From contig JAQDQK010000011.1 in assembly GCA_027658995.1 (NCBI GenBank), positions 55,837-119,836 of the forward strand: a DNA stretch of 64,000 nucleotides, in the 5' to 3' direction. The position numbers were made by a program, and so were the translations under genes. Positions 18,903 to 28,118 of the stretch are shown here, in pieces; the stretch's first letter is position 1, and each line of letters opens with the position of its first letter. This DNA comes from Propionibacteriaceae bacterium AM104-82 (GTDB lineage Bacteria > Actinomycetota > Actinomycetes > Propionibacteriales > Propionibacteriaceae). A model generated the notes under the pieces. The model did no database searches. It worked only from the letters and a program-made list of their open reading frames with translations, and had not been told where the DNA came from.

Positions 18903-19948
18903 GCACCACCACCTCACCCCAGTCTGAGATGCCTGCCTCCCCGGCGAGCCCGGTCCCGCCCAAGGGCGGCGGTGGCGGAGGCTTCAACTTCGGCGGCTTC
19001 CTGCGCTCCTCGCTGCAGCAGGTCTTCGTCTTCGCGGCGCTGATCGCGATCTACATCTTCTTCATGATCTTCGCGCCGAACTTCGCCCAGCCGAACATCG
19101 CGCTCGACATCATCCAGCAGTCCGCATACATCGGCGTGATGGCCCTCGGCGCGACCTTCGTGATCGCCACCGGCGGCATCGACCTGTCCTCTGGCACCGG
19201 CATGACGCTGGTCGCCGTGATGGCGGGCGTCTTCATGGCAGGCGACTGGCTGAACCTGCCCACCGGCCTCGGCATCCCGCTCGTGCTGGCGTTCGGCGCG
19301 TTCATGGGCCTGCTCAACGGCCTCAACATCTCCGTCCTCGGGCTGCCGCCCTTCATCGCGACGCTCGCGATGATGATGGTCGCCCGCGGCCTCTCGCTGA
19401 TCATCTCCGGCGCCTCGTCGATCACGATCGCCAACCCGCAGTACAAGTTCATCGCCTCCGGCCAGATCATCCCCGGCGTCGCCAACGCGATCCTGATCTT
19501 CGCGATCCTCGCCGTGGTCGCCTGGGTGCTGCTGAACAAGACGCTGCTCGGCCGCTACGCCCTGGCGATCGGCTCCAACGAGGAGGCGACCCGCCTCTCC
19601 GGCGTCAACGTGAAGCTGTGGAAGACGCTGGTCTACGTGACCGCCGGCATCTTCGTGGCCTTCGGCGCGATCCTCTACTCGGGTCGCTTCGGCTTCGTGC
19701 AGCCCGCAGAGGGCGTCGGCTTCGAGCTGAACGTGATCGCCGCCGTCGTCATCGGCGGAACCTCGCTGGCAGGAGGCCGCGCGAACATCGTCGGCACCGT
19801 CGTCGGCGCACTGATCATGGAGACCCTCAAGAAGGGCCTCCAGATGATGGGCATCGCGCAGGAATGGCAGCTGGTCGTGACCGGCATCGTCGTCCTGATC
19901 GCCGTGTTCGTCGACATCTTGCGGCGCAAGCGCGCCACGGCCGTCTAG
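18899..19948 (+). CDS. sugar ABC transporter permease (RbsC/AraH type)
   Basis: 349 aa from a GTG that overlaps the ATPase stop (GTGA), with GAAAGGA upstream. A cytoplasmic N-terminal tail of about 35 residues holds a run of glycines (PKGGGGGGFNFGG); about ten membrane segments follow. Family motifs include ATGGIDLSSGT and the EAA-like region around SNEEATRLSGVN. Forms the channel of the CUT2 importer. Confidence 0.93.
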   Translation: MSTTTSPQSEMPASPASPVPPKGGGGGGFNFGGFLRSSLQQVFVFAALIAIYIFFMIFAPNFAQPNIALDIIQQSAYIGVMALGATFVIATGGIDLSSGTGMTLVAVMAGVFMAGDWLNLPTGLGIPLVLAFGAFMGLLNGLNISVLGLPPFIATLAMMMVARGLSLIISGASSITIANPQYKFIASGQIIPGVANAILIFAILAVVAWVLLNKTLLGRYALAIGSNEEATRLSGVNVKLWKTLVYVTAGIFVAFGAILYSGRFGFVQPAEGVGFELNVIAAVVIGGTSLAGGRANIVGTVVGALIMETLKKGLQMMGIAQEWQLVVTGIVVLIAVFVDILRRKRATAV

Positions 19949-19987
19949 GCGACGTCGCCGAAGACAGACAACTGAATAACCCCATGT

Positions 19988-20007
19988 GTGGGAGGACGAT
20001 CTCCCAC
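19988..20007 (+). promoter_or_regulatory. hairpin between permease and binding-protein genes
   Basis: Stem GTGGGAG/CTCCCAC with a 6-nt loop, 40 nt after the permease stop and 20 nt before the binding-protein start. Such hairpins often stabilise the downstream message so that the binding protein is made in excess. Confidence 0.5.
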
Positions 20008-20026
20008 CGAAGAAAGGAACCCGCCC

Positions 20027-21088
20027 ATGCGCATCCTGCGCTCAGCAATCGCTGCCTCGGCCGTGCTCATGCTCGGACTCTCGGCATGCGCCACCTCCAC
20101 CCCCGCCACCTCGCCTGCACCGACGACCGACAAGCCGTCTGAGGCCCCCGCCAGCAGCCCCGCTGCCACCCCGGAGACCTCCGCGCCCGCCACCGAGGGC
20201 GGCGACGTCCCCAAGGGTGACGGCACCCAGACGATCTACCTCGTGTCGAAGGGCTTCCAGCACCGCTTCTGGCAGGCCGTCAAGGAAGGCGCCGAGCAGG
20301 CTGGCAAGGAGTACAACTACAAGATCCAGTTCGTCGGCCCGGACGACGAGACCAAGGTCACCCAGCAGCTCGACCAGCTGAAGACCGCCCTGGACTCCAA
20401 GCCCGCCGCCATCGGCTTCGCCGCCCTCGACACGGGTGCCGCCGCCGACATCCTCGGCCAGATCGAGGCCGCCAAGATCCCGATGATCGCTTTCGACTCG
20501 GGTGTCGACTCCGACCTGCCGCTGACGACCGTCCAGACGGACAACTTCGCCGCCGCGCAGGAGGCCGCCAAGCACATGGCCGAGCTCGTCGGCAACAAGG
20601 GCACCGTCGGCCTGGTCTGCCACGACCAGACCTCCCAGACCGGCAAGCAGCGCTGTGAGGGCTTCCAGGACTGGATGAAGACCAACGCCCCCGACATCAA
20701 GGTGCTGGCCCCGCAGTACGCAGGTGAGGTCGGCCTCGCGGCCAACACCGCCAAGGCCATGATCCAGGCCAACCCCGACATCGTCGGCGTCTACGGCTCC
20801 AACGAGGCCGCCGCCACCGGCGCCGTCCAGGGCACCATCGAGTCGAGCAAGGAAGGCATCACCGTCGTCGGCTTCGACTCGGGCAAGACCCAGCTCGACG
20901 CGATCCGCAACGGCCAGATGGCCGGCGCCATCACGCAGGCCCCGGTGAAGATGGGCTACGAGACCGTCGTGTCCGCCATCAAGGCCATCGACGGCCAGGA
21001 GCTGCCGAAGGTCACCGACTCGGGCTTCGCCTGGTACGACAAGAACAACATCGACGATCCGGAGATCGCCGCCAACCTCTACGAGTGA
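20027..21088 (+). CDS. sugar ABC transporter substrate-binding lipoprotein
   Basis: 353 aa from the ATG with AAGAAAGGA upstream. Lipoprotein signal ending LSAC (Cys about 22), a Ser/Thr/Pro/Ala-rich linker to about 65, then a periplasmic-binding-protein type 1 fold of the ribose/galactose group (FAALDTGAAADILGQIEA, IAFDSGVDSD, VVGFDSGKTQLDAI). It captures the sugar outside the cell for the CUT2 transporter encoded upstream. A strong hairpin follows its stop codon. Confidence 0.94.
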   Translation: MRILRSAIAASAVLMLGLSACATSTPATSPAPTTDKPSEAPASSPAATPETSAPATEGGDVPKGDGTQTIYLVSKGFQHRFWQAVKEGAEQAGKEYNYKIQFVGPDDETKVTQQLDQLKTALDSKPAAIGFAALDTGAAADILGQIEAAKIPMIAFDSGVDSDLPLTTVQTDNFAAAQEAAKHMAELVGNKGTVGLVCHDQTSQTGKQRCEGFQDWMKTNAPDIKVLAPQYAGEVGLAANTAKAMIQANPDIVGVYGSNEAAATGAVQGTIESSKEGITVVGFDSGKTQLDAIRNGQMAGAITQAPVKMGYETVVSAIKAIDGQELPKVTDSGFAWYDKNNIDDPEIAANLYE

Positions 21089-21097
21089 TGTAGCTGG

Positions 21098-21126
21098 AAT
21101 GGGTGGACCCGACGGGTCCACCCATT
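21098..21126 (+). terminator. hairpin after the binding-protein gene
   Basis: Perfect 13-bp stem (AATGGGTGGACCC and complement) with a 3-nt loop, 10 nt past the stop. It could end or weaken transcription before fucI, separating transport from catabolic gene expression, or protect the upstream message. Confidence 0.7.
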
Positions 21127-21249
21127 CATATCACCGATATCTTCGAGGGAACCTCGTTGTCTGCAGTGGACGCCCGGCGCACGCAGGCATCACACCAGCC
21201 GGACACAGTGAACAAACGACGTACAGCACGCACAAAGAAGGTGTGATTC

Positions 21250-23013
21250 GTGACCAACCATCCCAAGATCGGCATCCGTCCCATCATCGACGGCCGACGT
21301 CGGGGCGTCCGTGAGAGCCTCGAAGACCAGACGATGAACATGGCCAAGCGGGTCAAGGAACTCTACGAGTCCGAGCTCCGCTACCCCGACGGCACGCCCG
21401 TCGAGGTCGTCATCGCCGACTCCACCATCGGAGGCGTCGCCGAGGCTCAGGCGACCGCCGCCAAGTTCCGCACGGAGAACGTCGGGCTGACGCTTTCTGT
21501 CACGCCGTGCTGGTGCTACGGCACCGAGACCGTCGACATGGACCGCAACATGCCGCACGCCATCTGGGGCTTCAACGGCTCCGAGCGTCCCGGCGCCGTC
21601 TACCTGGCCGCCGCGCTCGCCGGTCACGCGCAGCTCGGCATCCCCGCCTTCGGCATCTACGGCGAGGACGTCCAGGACGCCGACGACGAGACCATCCCGG
21701 ACGCCGTGCGCGCCCGCCTGCTCGACTACGCCTCCGCAGGCCTTGCCGTGGCTCAGCTCCGCGGCCAGTCCTACCTCGCGATGGGCGGCGTGTCCATGGG
21801 TATTGCAGGCTCCGTCGTCAAGGACGAGTTCTGGAGCAAGTACCTGGGCATGCGCAACGAGTACATCGACATGTCCGAGTTCGACCGCCGCGTCCGCGAG
21901 AACATCTTCGACCCGGAGGAGTACGACAAGGCCTACGCCTGGATCCGCGCCAACTTCAAGCAGGGCGAGGACTTCAACGAGGCCGACCAGCAGATGCCCG
22001 AGAAGTACGAGGGCTGGTGGGAGTACTGCACCAAGCTGACGCTGATCGCCCGCGACCTGATGGTGGGCAACCCGCGTCTGGCCGAGCTCGGCTTCGGCGA
22101 GGAGGCGCTCGGCCACGGCGCCATCGCGGCAGGCTTCCAGGGCCAGCGTCAGTGGACCGACGGCATGCCCAACGGCGACGTGATGGAGACCGTCCTCAAC
22201 ACGCAGTTCGACTGGAACGGCACCCGCGCGCCCTACATCATGGCGACCGAGAACGACGCCCTCAACGGCGCGTCGATGCTGTTCAACTACCTGCTGACCA
22301 ACCAGGCCCAGCTCTTCTCCGACGTGCGCACCTACTGGAGCGCCGACTCGGTCGAGCGGGTCACCGGCCACAAGCTTGAGGGTCGCGCCGCCAACGGCAT
22401 CATCGACCTGCGGAACTCGGGTTCGACCACCCTCGACGGCACCTTCGCGGCCGTCAAGGACGGCGAGAACGTCATCAAGAACTGGTGGGAACTCACCGAC
22501 GAGGACACCTCGGCGATGCTCGAGGCGACCGAGTTCCACCCCGCCAACGTCGGCTACTTCCGTGGCGGCGGCTTCTCGACGCACTTCCGCTCCGCAGGTG
22601 AGGTGCCCGTCACCATGACGCGCATCAACCTGGTCGACGGGCTCGGCCCGGTCATCCAGATCGCCGAGGGCTACACCGTCGAACTGCCCGACGAGGTCGC
22701 AACGACCATCGAGGTCCGCACCGACCGCGCATGGCCGACGACCTGGTTCGTCCCCAACCTGACCGGCGAGGGCGCCTTCACCAGCGTCTACGAGGTCATG
22801 AACCAGTGGGGCGCCAACCACGGCGCGATCGCCTACGGCCACATCGGCGCCAAGCTGATCACGCTCGCGTCGATGCTGCGCATCCCGGTCAACATGCACA
22901 ACGTGCCCGCAGAGCAGATCTTCCGCCCCAAGGTCTGGTCCGCGTTCGGCACGCAGGACCTGGAGGGTGCGGACTTCCGCGCCTGCGCCACCTACGGCCC
23001 GCTCTACGCCTGA
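21250..23013 (+). CDS. fucI: L-fucose isomerase
   Basis: 587 aa, the normal length of FucI. Converts L-fucose to L-fuculose (and D-arabinose to D-ribulose) using Mn. The N-terminal start [20 protein letters not shown] is the family signature; other typical stretches are [28 protein letters not shown] and [20 protein letters not shown] start with AAGAAGG 8 nt upstream. It sits between the importer and kinase genes. A 120-bp gap after the preceding hairpin may hold its own promoter. Confidence 0.96.
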   Translation: MTNHPKIGIRPIIDGRRRGVRESLEDQTMNMAKRVKELYESELRYPDGTPVEVVIADSTIGGVAEAQATAAKFRTENVGLTLSVTPCWCYGTETVDMDRNMPHAIWGFNGSERPGAVYLAAALAGHAQLGIPAFGIYGEDVQDADDETIPDAVRARLLDYASAGLAVAQLRGQSYLAMGGVSMGIAGSVVKDEFWSKYLGMRNEYIDMSEFDRRVRENIFDPEEYDKAYAWIRANFKQGEDFNEADQQMPEKYEGWWEYCTKLTLIARDLMVGNPRLAELGFGEEALGHGAIAAGFQGQRQWTDGMPNGDVMETVLNTQFDWNGTRAPYIMATENDALNGASMLFNYLLTNQAQLFSDVRTYWSADSVERVTGHKLEGRAANGIIDLRNSGSTTLDGTFAAVKDGENVIKNWWELTDEDTSAMLEATEFHPANVGYFRGGGFSTHFRSAGEVPVTMTRINLVDGLGPVIQIAEGYTVELPDEVATTIEVRTDRAWPTTWFVPNLTGEGAFTSVYEVMNQWGANHGAIAYGHIGAKLITLASMLRIPVNMHNVPAEQIFRPKVWSAFGTQDLEGADFRACATYGPLYA

Positions 23014-23023
23014 GCAGAGCAGT

Positions 23024-23054
23024 GACCCCCCTCGGGCCTCGGCCCGAGGGGGTC
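23024..23054 (+). terminator. hairpin after fucI
   Basis: 14-bp GC-rich stem (GACCCCCTCGGGCC type, one bulged C) with a 2-nt loop, 10 nt after the fucI stop. Probably partial termination or message stabilisation, since the kinase gene follows 35 nt later. Confidence 0.7.
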
Positions 23055-23088
23055 CACCCCCTGAAACACCGCACCCCAGGAGAGACAA

Positions 23089-24498
23089 GTGGACACCGTG
23101 ACGGCCCTGGCTGTTGACCTCGGCTCATCGTCTGGCCGGATCGTGGCGGCCACGCTGCGCGGCGACCGGATCGAGGAGGTGGAGGTCAGGCGTTTCCCGC
23201 ACCAGGCCCGCCTCGTGGACGGCTACCTCTCCTGGGACCTCGACTTCATCTGGGACGAGGTCGTCGCAGGTCTCCGCGACGCCGTGGCCCGGTTCCCCGA
23301 CGCGATCAGCGTCTCGGTCGACACCTGGGGCGTCGACTCGGTCACCCTCGACGCCGACGACCGGCGCGTCACCCCCGGTCGCGCCTACCGCGACGAGCGC
23401 ACCACGCGCACCCTCGACGCCTACCGCGAGCGCCTCTCCGACGACCAGACCTGGGAGGCGAGCGGCATCGCGCCCGCGACCATCAACACCGCGAACCAGT
23501 TGTTCGCCCTCCTGCAGGAGGAGCCCGACGCCGCCGAGCGCGTCGCGACGGTGCTTCACCTGCCCGACTACTTCACCTACCTGCTCTCCGGCCAGAAGCG
23601 CTGGTCCAGGTCCCACGTGTCGACCGGGGCACTCGCCCGGCCCGGTGCCCACGAGTTCAACGACGAGGCGTTCGAGGCGCTGGGGATCCCACGCTCCTGG
23701 TTCGGTGACGTCAGCGCCGAGCACGACATCGTCGGCCCATGCACCGTCGAAGGGCTCGGCCAGTTGAGCGTCGTGCGGGCCGGTGCCCACGACACCGCCT
23801 GCGCCGTACACGCGCTGCAGCGCGACACCACCAAGGAGTCCTACTTCCTCAGCTGCGGGTCCTGGTCGGTGCTCGGTGTGCTGCGCGACGAACCCCTGAT
23901 GAGCCGCGAGGCCTACGAACTGGGGCTCACCAACGAGGCCCGCGGCGACGCGGGGCTGCGGCCGCTGTTCAACATCACCGGACTGTGGATCCTGCAGGAA
24001 TGCCAGCGCCAGTGGCGCGCCGAGGGCAGGACCCACGACATCGTCGAACTCATCGAGCAGGCCGCGGCCGCCCCCTCGCTCGGGGTCACCTTCAATCCCG
24101 ACGAACCGCAGTTCGCCCTCCCGAAGGGGATGGTCGAGCGGGTGCTCGACGCCGTCGCCGACCGGGTCGATGTGGCCACCCTCAGGGAGGGAGATGTGGT
24201 GCGACTGGTGCTCGAGTCGCTCGCGGCACGCTACGTTCGCGGGATGAACGACCTCACGGCGCTCACCGGAGCGCAGCCCACGCAACTGAACCTGGTGGGG
24301 GGTGGCTCCCGCAACGCGCTGCTGTGCCAGTTGACCGCAGACGCCCTCGGCATCCCCGTGATCGCCGGACCCAACGAGGCCTCCGCGCTCGGCTCGGCCA
24401 TCGCGCAACTCGAGATCATGGGCGTCCTCGACCCGGCACGTCGCAACGACGTCATCGGGGCGACCGCCCACACGATCGAGTACAGGCCCCGCGGATGA
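23089..24498 (+). CDS. FGGY-family sugar kinase, rhamnulokinase-like, probable L-fuculokinase
   Basis: 469 aa from a GTG with AGGAGAG upstream. FGGY carbohydrate kinase: N-terminal phosphate loop AVDLGSSSGRI, substrate region SVDTWGVDSV, and C-terminal GPNEASALGSAIAQ. The detailed sequence looks like rhamnulokinases (RhaB), but with fucI and fucU next to it the likely substrate is L-fuculose (or D-ribulose from D-arabinose), giving the 1- or 5-phosphate. No rhamnose isomerase is present. Its stop overlaps the start of the LacI gene (ATGA). Confidence 0.88.
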   Translation: MDTVTALAVDLGSSSGRIVAATLRGDRIEEVEVRRFPHQARLVDGYLSWDLDFIWDEVVAGLRDAVARFPDAISVSVDTWGVDSVTLDADDRRVTPGRAYRDERTTRTLDAYRERLSDDQTWEASGIAPATINTANQLFALLQEEPDAAERVATVLHLPDYFTYLLSGQKRWSRSHVSTGALARPGAHEFNDEAFEALGIPRSWFGDVSAEHDIVGPCTVEGLGQLSVVRAGAHDTACAVHALQRDTTKESYFLSCGSWSVLGVLRDEPLMSREAYELGLTNEARGDAGLRPLFNITGLWILQECQRQWRAEGRTHDIVELIEQAAAAPSLGVTFNPDEPQFALPKGMVERVLDAVADRVDVATLREGDVVRLVLESLAARYVRGMNDLTALTGAQPTQLNLVGGGSRNALLCQLTADALGIPVIAGPNEASALGSAIAQLEIMGVLDPARRNDVIGATAHTIEYRPRG

Positions 24499-25481
24499 GT
24501 CCGAGCCTCAAGCGCGCCAACCTGCGCGACATCGCCGAGGAGGCCGGGGTCTCGATCCAGACCGTCTCGCGGGTGGTGCGCGGCGTCGACGTCGTCGCCG
24601 GCCCCACCAGGGAGCGCGTCATGGAGGCGGTCAAGCGCCTCAACTACCAGCCGAACCTGGCCGCCCGCTCGCTGTCGGCCCACAAGACGGGATCGGTGCA
24701 CGTCATCGACGCCGTGCCCCTGTTCCACGGCCACGCCGCGACCTTCGTGGCAATCTGCCAGCAACTCGCGGCGCTCAGCCTGCACATCTCCACCACGGTC
24801 GTGCCGTTCGGCCTTGACGAGACCCCCGACCCGCGCCACCTCGTGCCGCTGAGTGCCGACGGCATCGTCATCCTCGGCGGCCGCGTCGACCCGCCGGCCT
24901 GGGTGCACGAGATCGCCTCGACGGTGCCGACGGTGATCGTCGGGCGCCTGCACGACCTCCCGCCGACGGCCGCAGGCGTCGCCGTCGACCACAAGGACGG
25001 CGCCAAGCAGGCCGTCCGGCACCTGATCGAGCGCGGTTGCCGCCGCATCGTGCACTTCGCAGGCCCGCAGGACTGGAGCGACGCGCACCAGCGCCTCGAG
25101 GGCTACCTGGAGACGTGCGCCGAGGCAGGCCTGCCGACCGAGGTGCTCGACGCCGGGTCGTGGGAGGCGTCGGCCGCGATCCCGTTGGTCGCCCGGTTGG
25201 ACCCCTCCGTCGACGGCATCTTCGCCGCCAACGACCAGTTGGCGCTCGGCTCCCTCAGCGAGTTGCAGCGCCGCGGCATCTCGATCCCGGGCGACGTGCG
25301 CGTCGTCGGGTTCGACGACATGTCCGGCGCCGACGCGCTCTTCCCGCCGCTGACGACCGTCCGCCAGGACTTCGAACGCGTCGGCGAGTTGGCCGTCGAG
25401 GGGCTGAACCGCATGCTCGAGGGCGGCGAGGCGACCACCTCGCTCGTCCCCGCGACCCTCGTCATCCGAGAATCCACCTGA
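24495..25481 (+). CDS. LacI-family transcription regulator
   Basis: 328 aa. N-terminal HTH with LRDIAEEAGVSIQTVSRVV, hinge LAARSLSAHKTGS, then a periplasmic-binding-like effector domain (GIFAANDQLALGSL, VRVVGFDDM). The start codon overlaps the kinase stop by 4 nt and has no good ribosome site of its own, so it relies on coupled translation. Likely repressor of this operon, released by the sugar or its phosphate. Candidate operator at about 17316-17330. Confidence 0.92.
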   Translation: MSPSLKRANLRDIAEEAGVSIQTVSRVVRGVDVVAGPTRERVMEAVKRLNYQPNLAARSLSAHKTGSVHVIDAVPLFHGHAATFVAICQQLAALSLHISTTVVPFGLDETPDPRHLVPLSADGIVILGGRVDPPAWVHEIASTVPTVIVGRLHDLPPTAAGVAVDHKDGAKQAVRHLIERGCRRIVHFAGPQDWSDAHQRLEGYLETCAEAGLPTEVLDAGSWEASAAIPLVARLDPSVDGIFAANDQLALGSLSELQRRGISIPGDVRVVGFDDMSGADALFPPLTTVRQDFERVGELAVEGLNRMLEGGEATTSLVPATLVIREST

Positions 25482-25492
25482 AAGGAACCCCC

Positions 25493-25936
25493 ATGCTCTA
25501 CGGACCCATGCTCCACCCCGAACTCCTCGGCGCGCTCGGCCGCGCGGGCCACGGCGGCAAGATCCTGATCGCCGACGGAAACTACCCGTCGGTCAGCGGC
25601 ACCAACCCGTCCGCGGAGAAGATCTACCTCAACCTTGCACCCGGCCTGCTGACCGTCAGCCAGGTCCTGGACGTCGTGAAGCAGACCATCCCGATCGAGC
25701 AGGTCGCGATCATGGTCCCGGCCGCCGACGCGAAGGGCGTCGAGCGCCCCGACTCGATCCCGGCGCACGACGAGTACCGCGAGACGATGGCGGGCACCCC
25801 GTTCGTCGAGATCCCGCGCTTCGACTTCTACGACGTGGCGAAGTCGAGCGACGTCTCGGTCGTGATCCAGTCCGCCGACCAGCGCCTGTACTCCAACGTG
25901 CTGCTGACGGTGGGGGTCCGCACCGCAGGCGAGTGA
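25493..25936 (+). CDS. fucU: RbsD/FucU-family sugar mutarotase
   Basis: 147 aa with GAAAGGA upstream. FucU interconverts the anomers of L-fucose so that the isomerase receives the right form. Seen: MLHPELLGALGRAGHGGKIL with the catalytic His20 region, ADGNYPS, and the C-terminal YSNVLLTVGV. Length matches FucU. Last gene of the operon; no L-fuculose-phosphate aldolase follows, so the pathway must be finished by genes elsewhere. Confidence 0.92.
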   Translation: MLYGPMLHPELLGALGRAGHGGKILIADGNYPSVSGTNPSAEKIYLNLAPGLLTVSQVLDVVKQTIPIEQVAIMVPAADAKGVERPDSIPAHDEYRETMAGTPFVEIPRFDFYDVAKSSDVSVVIQSADQRLYSNVLLTVGVRTAGE

Positions 25937-25982
25937 ACCCCCGTGGGGATCGATGCTTGCGCCTGACGAGGCGTCTTGGTGA

Positions 25983-26007
25983 GTCTCGGCCCATGCGGAG
26001 CCGAGAC
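25983..26007 (+). terminator. hairpin after fucU
   Basis: Stem GTCTCGGC/GCCGAGAC with a 9-nt loop, 46 nt after the fucU stop. Marks the likely end of the fucose-type operon. The rest of 25937-26108 holds no gene that I can see. Confidence 0.55.
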
Positions 26008-26089
26008 GGGGCGCTCCGCCGGCGTGACGGAGGCTCCCTGAGCCGGTAACGGATCCGATCCCCCGATCGCGTCACATTCGGAGACGCCC

Positions 26090-26106
26090 GGCCGAGCATG
26101 TCGGCC
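26090..26106 (-). terminator. short hairpin after the VOC gene
   Basis: GGCCGA/TCGGCC with a 5-nt loop, 3 nt beyond the stop of the minus-strand VOC gene. Confidence 0.4.
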
Positions 26107-26108
26107 GG

Positions 26109-26492
26109 CTACTCGCCGGGGTAGGAGTCGATGTTCCAGAGGTTCCCCTCGGCGTCGGCGACCGCGCCCGAGCGGCCGCCGTGTGGCGGGTTCGTCGGCT
26201 CCTGGACGATGCGGGCGCCCGCCTCGACCGCTCGCGCGATGGTCGCGTCGACGGCGGCGTCGTCCTCGACGACGAGGTTGCACACACCGGTTCCGTAGTA
26301 GGAGGCCAGGTCGTCGTCGCGGCGGGAGCCGAGCATCACGCCCCCGTTGTCGCGCCACTTCAGTTGGGCGTGCACGATGGCGTCGCCGTCGCGCACCACG
26401 AGGCGCTCGGTGAAGCCGAGCGCGGCCAGGAAGGTCAGCGCCGCCTCGGCGTCGGAGTAGCGGAAGCACTGGAAGAGCTGGGGCTGTGTCAT
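26109..26492 (-). CDS. VOC-superfamily (glyoxalase/bleomycin-resistance-like) protein
   Basis: 127 aa. One module pair of the vicinal-oxygen-chelate fold: LFQCFRYSDAEAALTFLAALGF at the start, a central GVMLGSR, and the C-terminal ADAEGNLWNIDSY. The AEGNLWN stretch resembles the metal-site Glu strand of this fold. Function could be detoxification or small-molecule binding. Encoded 24 nt downstream of, and probably co-transcribed with, the AraC-type regulator. AraC/VOC pairs are common in actinobacteria and the regulator probably controls it. Confidence 0.85.
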   Translation of the reverse strand: MTQPQLFQCFRYSDAEAALTFLAALGFTERLVVRDGDAIVHAQLKWRDNGGVMLGSRRDDDLASYYGTGVCNLVVEDDAAVDATIARAVEAGARIVQEPTNPPHGGRSGAVADAEGNLWNIDSYPGE

Positions 26493-26516
26493 GGCTCCAG
26501 TCTGGTCACCGCGTGG

Positions 26517-27302
26517 TCAGCCGTCTTGGACAATTGGGAACACCTCGTCCGATCGGCGCGGCGGGCGGCCCGCGAAGCCGCGCCACTCGCGCGTCAAGTG
26601 CGACTGGTCGACGTAGCCCGCCTCCGCTGCGACCTGGGCCAACGGAAGTCCTGCCCCCGCGAGCCGCCGGGCGCGCTCGAACCTGGCGAGCCGCGCGACC
26701 GCCTTCGGCGAAAGGCCGTACTCGGCGCGGAAGGTCGTCAGCAGCCGCCGACGGCTGTACCCGACCTCTTCGGCGATGGACTCGATCGCGCGCCGACCGC
26801 CGGAGGCCAGGATCAGCCGCCAGGCCTGTGCGACCTCCGGCCGCGGACCTGCCACCGCGCGCAGCCGGGCGAGGAGGGCCTCCTCCAGCAGTTGGAACCG
26901 CTCATCCCACCCCGACTCCTGAAGTCGTGGGCGGAGCCAGCCGGGGACGAGTCGCTGCGCATCGGCCTGCAGCATCGTGCCTGCGATCCCGGCAGCGGGG
27001 ACGCCGAGCAGCGCCCGAGCGCCCTGCGGGGTAAGACTCAATTGGATGCCTGCCTGGTGGCCGTGGGTGCGGACCAGGGCGGGCGAACTGTGCAGTCCGG
27101 CCACCAGGACCCCGAAGTCCTCGTGGGAGGTTCCGTCGAGCCAGGAGCAGTCGAGCGGCTCGTCGAACGCGACGATCAGCGTGACGCCAGTGGAGGGCAG
27201 GCCATAGTGGTGCGCGTCCGGGTCCAGCCGGTAGTCGTAGCCGACGCACGACGTCACCAGCCCCCTCAACCCCGCGTGCACCGGGTGCGAGCGCATGCCC
27301 AT
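26517..27302 (-). CDS. AraC-family transcription regulator
   Basis: 261 aa. N-terminal cupin-like sensing part with a Phe/Trp/His-rich core and a C-terminal double HTH (SIAEEVGYSRRRLLTTFRAE, then PLAQVAAEAGYVDQSHLTRE). The family Pro/Phe signature after the second helix is present as REWRGFAGRPP. Effector unknown; sits upstream of the VOC gene on the same strand. Confidence 0.88.
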   Translation of the reverse strand: MGMRSHPVHAGLRGLVTSCVGYDYRLDPDAHHYGLPSTGVTLIVAFDEPLDCSWLDGTSHEDFGVLVAGLHSSPALVRTHGHQAGIQLSLTPQGARALLGVPAAGIAGTMLQADAQRLVPGWLRPRLQESGWDERFQLLEEALLARLRAVAGPRPEVAQAWRLILASGGRRAIESIAEEVGYSRRRLLTTFRAEYGLSPKAVARLARFERARRLAGAGLPLAQVAAEAGYVDQSHLTREWRGFAGRPPRRSDEVFPIVQDG

Positions 27303-27327
27303 GGCTCATCGTAGGCAGCCAGAGGCT

Positions 27328-27380
27328 GGTTGAGCCGGCCGCGGCGACGGAGTCGCCCGCTGGCGCGTCGAAACCTCGTG
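27328..27380. repeat. GGTTGAGCC...GTCGAAACC intergenic repeat, single copy
   Basis: About 50 bp: GGTTGAGCC, an inner GC-rich imperfect palindrome (GGCGACGGAGTCGCC), then GTCGAAACCTCGTGA. The same element recurs at 35901, 36167 and 49269-49806. It lies upstream of the AraC gene; the remaining 27381-27596 has no other gene and should hold the sigma-factor promoter. Confidence 0.7.
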
Positions 27381-27596
27381 ACGTCCGCAGGGACTCGTTC
27401 CATTCGGCACGGTCGACTCTCCAAGCGCCCGGAGAGCTCGGGCGACGCTCGGCGACGCCTTCCCGATGCCCCGGCGTGGGGAACGTCGCCCCGCCGCCGC
27501 GCCGGTAGCGTCTGCCCGAGAACTCACAGAAGAAATCTCCCGCCGGGCGTCAACCACTTCCCGGGGTCAGGGCATTGAGCAGTGTGAGGAGGAAAG

Positions 27597-28118
27597 ATGA
27601 CGCAGACCCCGAGCAGGGAGGAAACGCCGGTCGACCGGCGCGACTTCGACCGCTTCGTCACGAGCAGGGCCGGAAGGCTCTGGCGCGCCGCGTGGTTTCT
27701 GACGGGCGATGCCCACAAGTCCGAGGACCTGGTGCAGACGGCGTTGACCAACGCCTACCCGCACTACGAGAGGCTCGGCGACGACGAGTCGTTCGAGGCT
27801 TACGTCCGCACGGCCATGTACCGCTCCTACGTGAAGTGGTGGCGCAGGCGCTGGAACGGGGAGATCCCCACCCAGCAGTTGCCTGACGTTCCCGCCGACC
27901 GTGGGGTCACCCCGGCAAGGGTCGACCTGGCGCGGGCGCTGGCCGAACTTCCGAAGATGCAACGCGCCGTCCTGGTGCTTCGCTTCTACGAGGACCGTTC
28001 CGTCGCGGAGACCGCCGAACTGCTCGGCATCTCCGAGGGTGCCGTCAAGACCCACTCCTCCCGGGGCTGCGCCAGCCTGCGCCGCTCAACGCATCTGACA
28101 GAGGAGGTTGCGCCATGA
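27597..28118 (+). CDS. ECF RNA polymerase sigma factor (SigE-family, first copy)
   Basis: 173 aa. Region 2 (LTGDAHKSEDLVQTALTNAY, then FEAYVRTAMYRSYVKWWRRR) and region 4 HTH (RSVAETAELLGISEGAVKTH). This is the actinobacterial 'SigE family' of roughly 170-residue ECF factors, typically paired with a membrane protein encoded just downstream. Good ribosome site (GAGGAGG). Its stop overlaps the next gene by 4 nt. Clear paralogue of the sigma factor at 30733. Confidence 0.92.
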   Translation: MTQTPSREETPVDRRDFDRFVTSRAGRLWRAAWFLTGDAHKSEDLVQTALTNAYPHYERLGDDESFEAYVRTAMYRSYVKWWRRRWNGEIPTQQLPDVPADRGVTPARVDLARALAELPKMQRAVLVLRFYEDRSVAETAELLGISEGAVKTHSSRGCASLRRSTHLTEEVAP

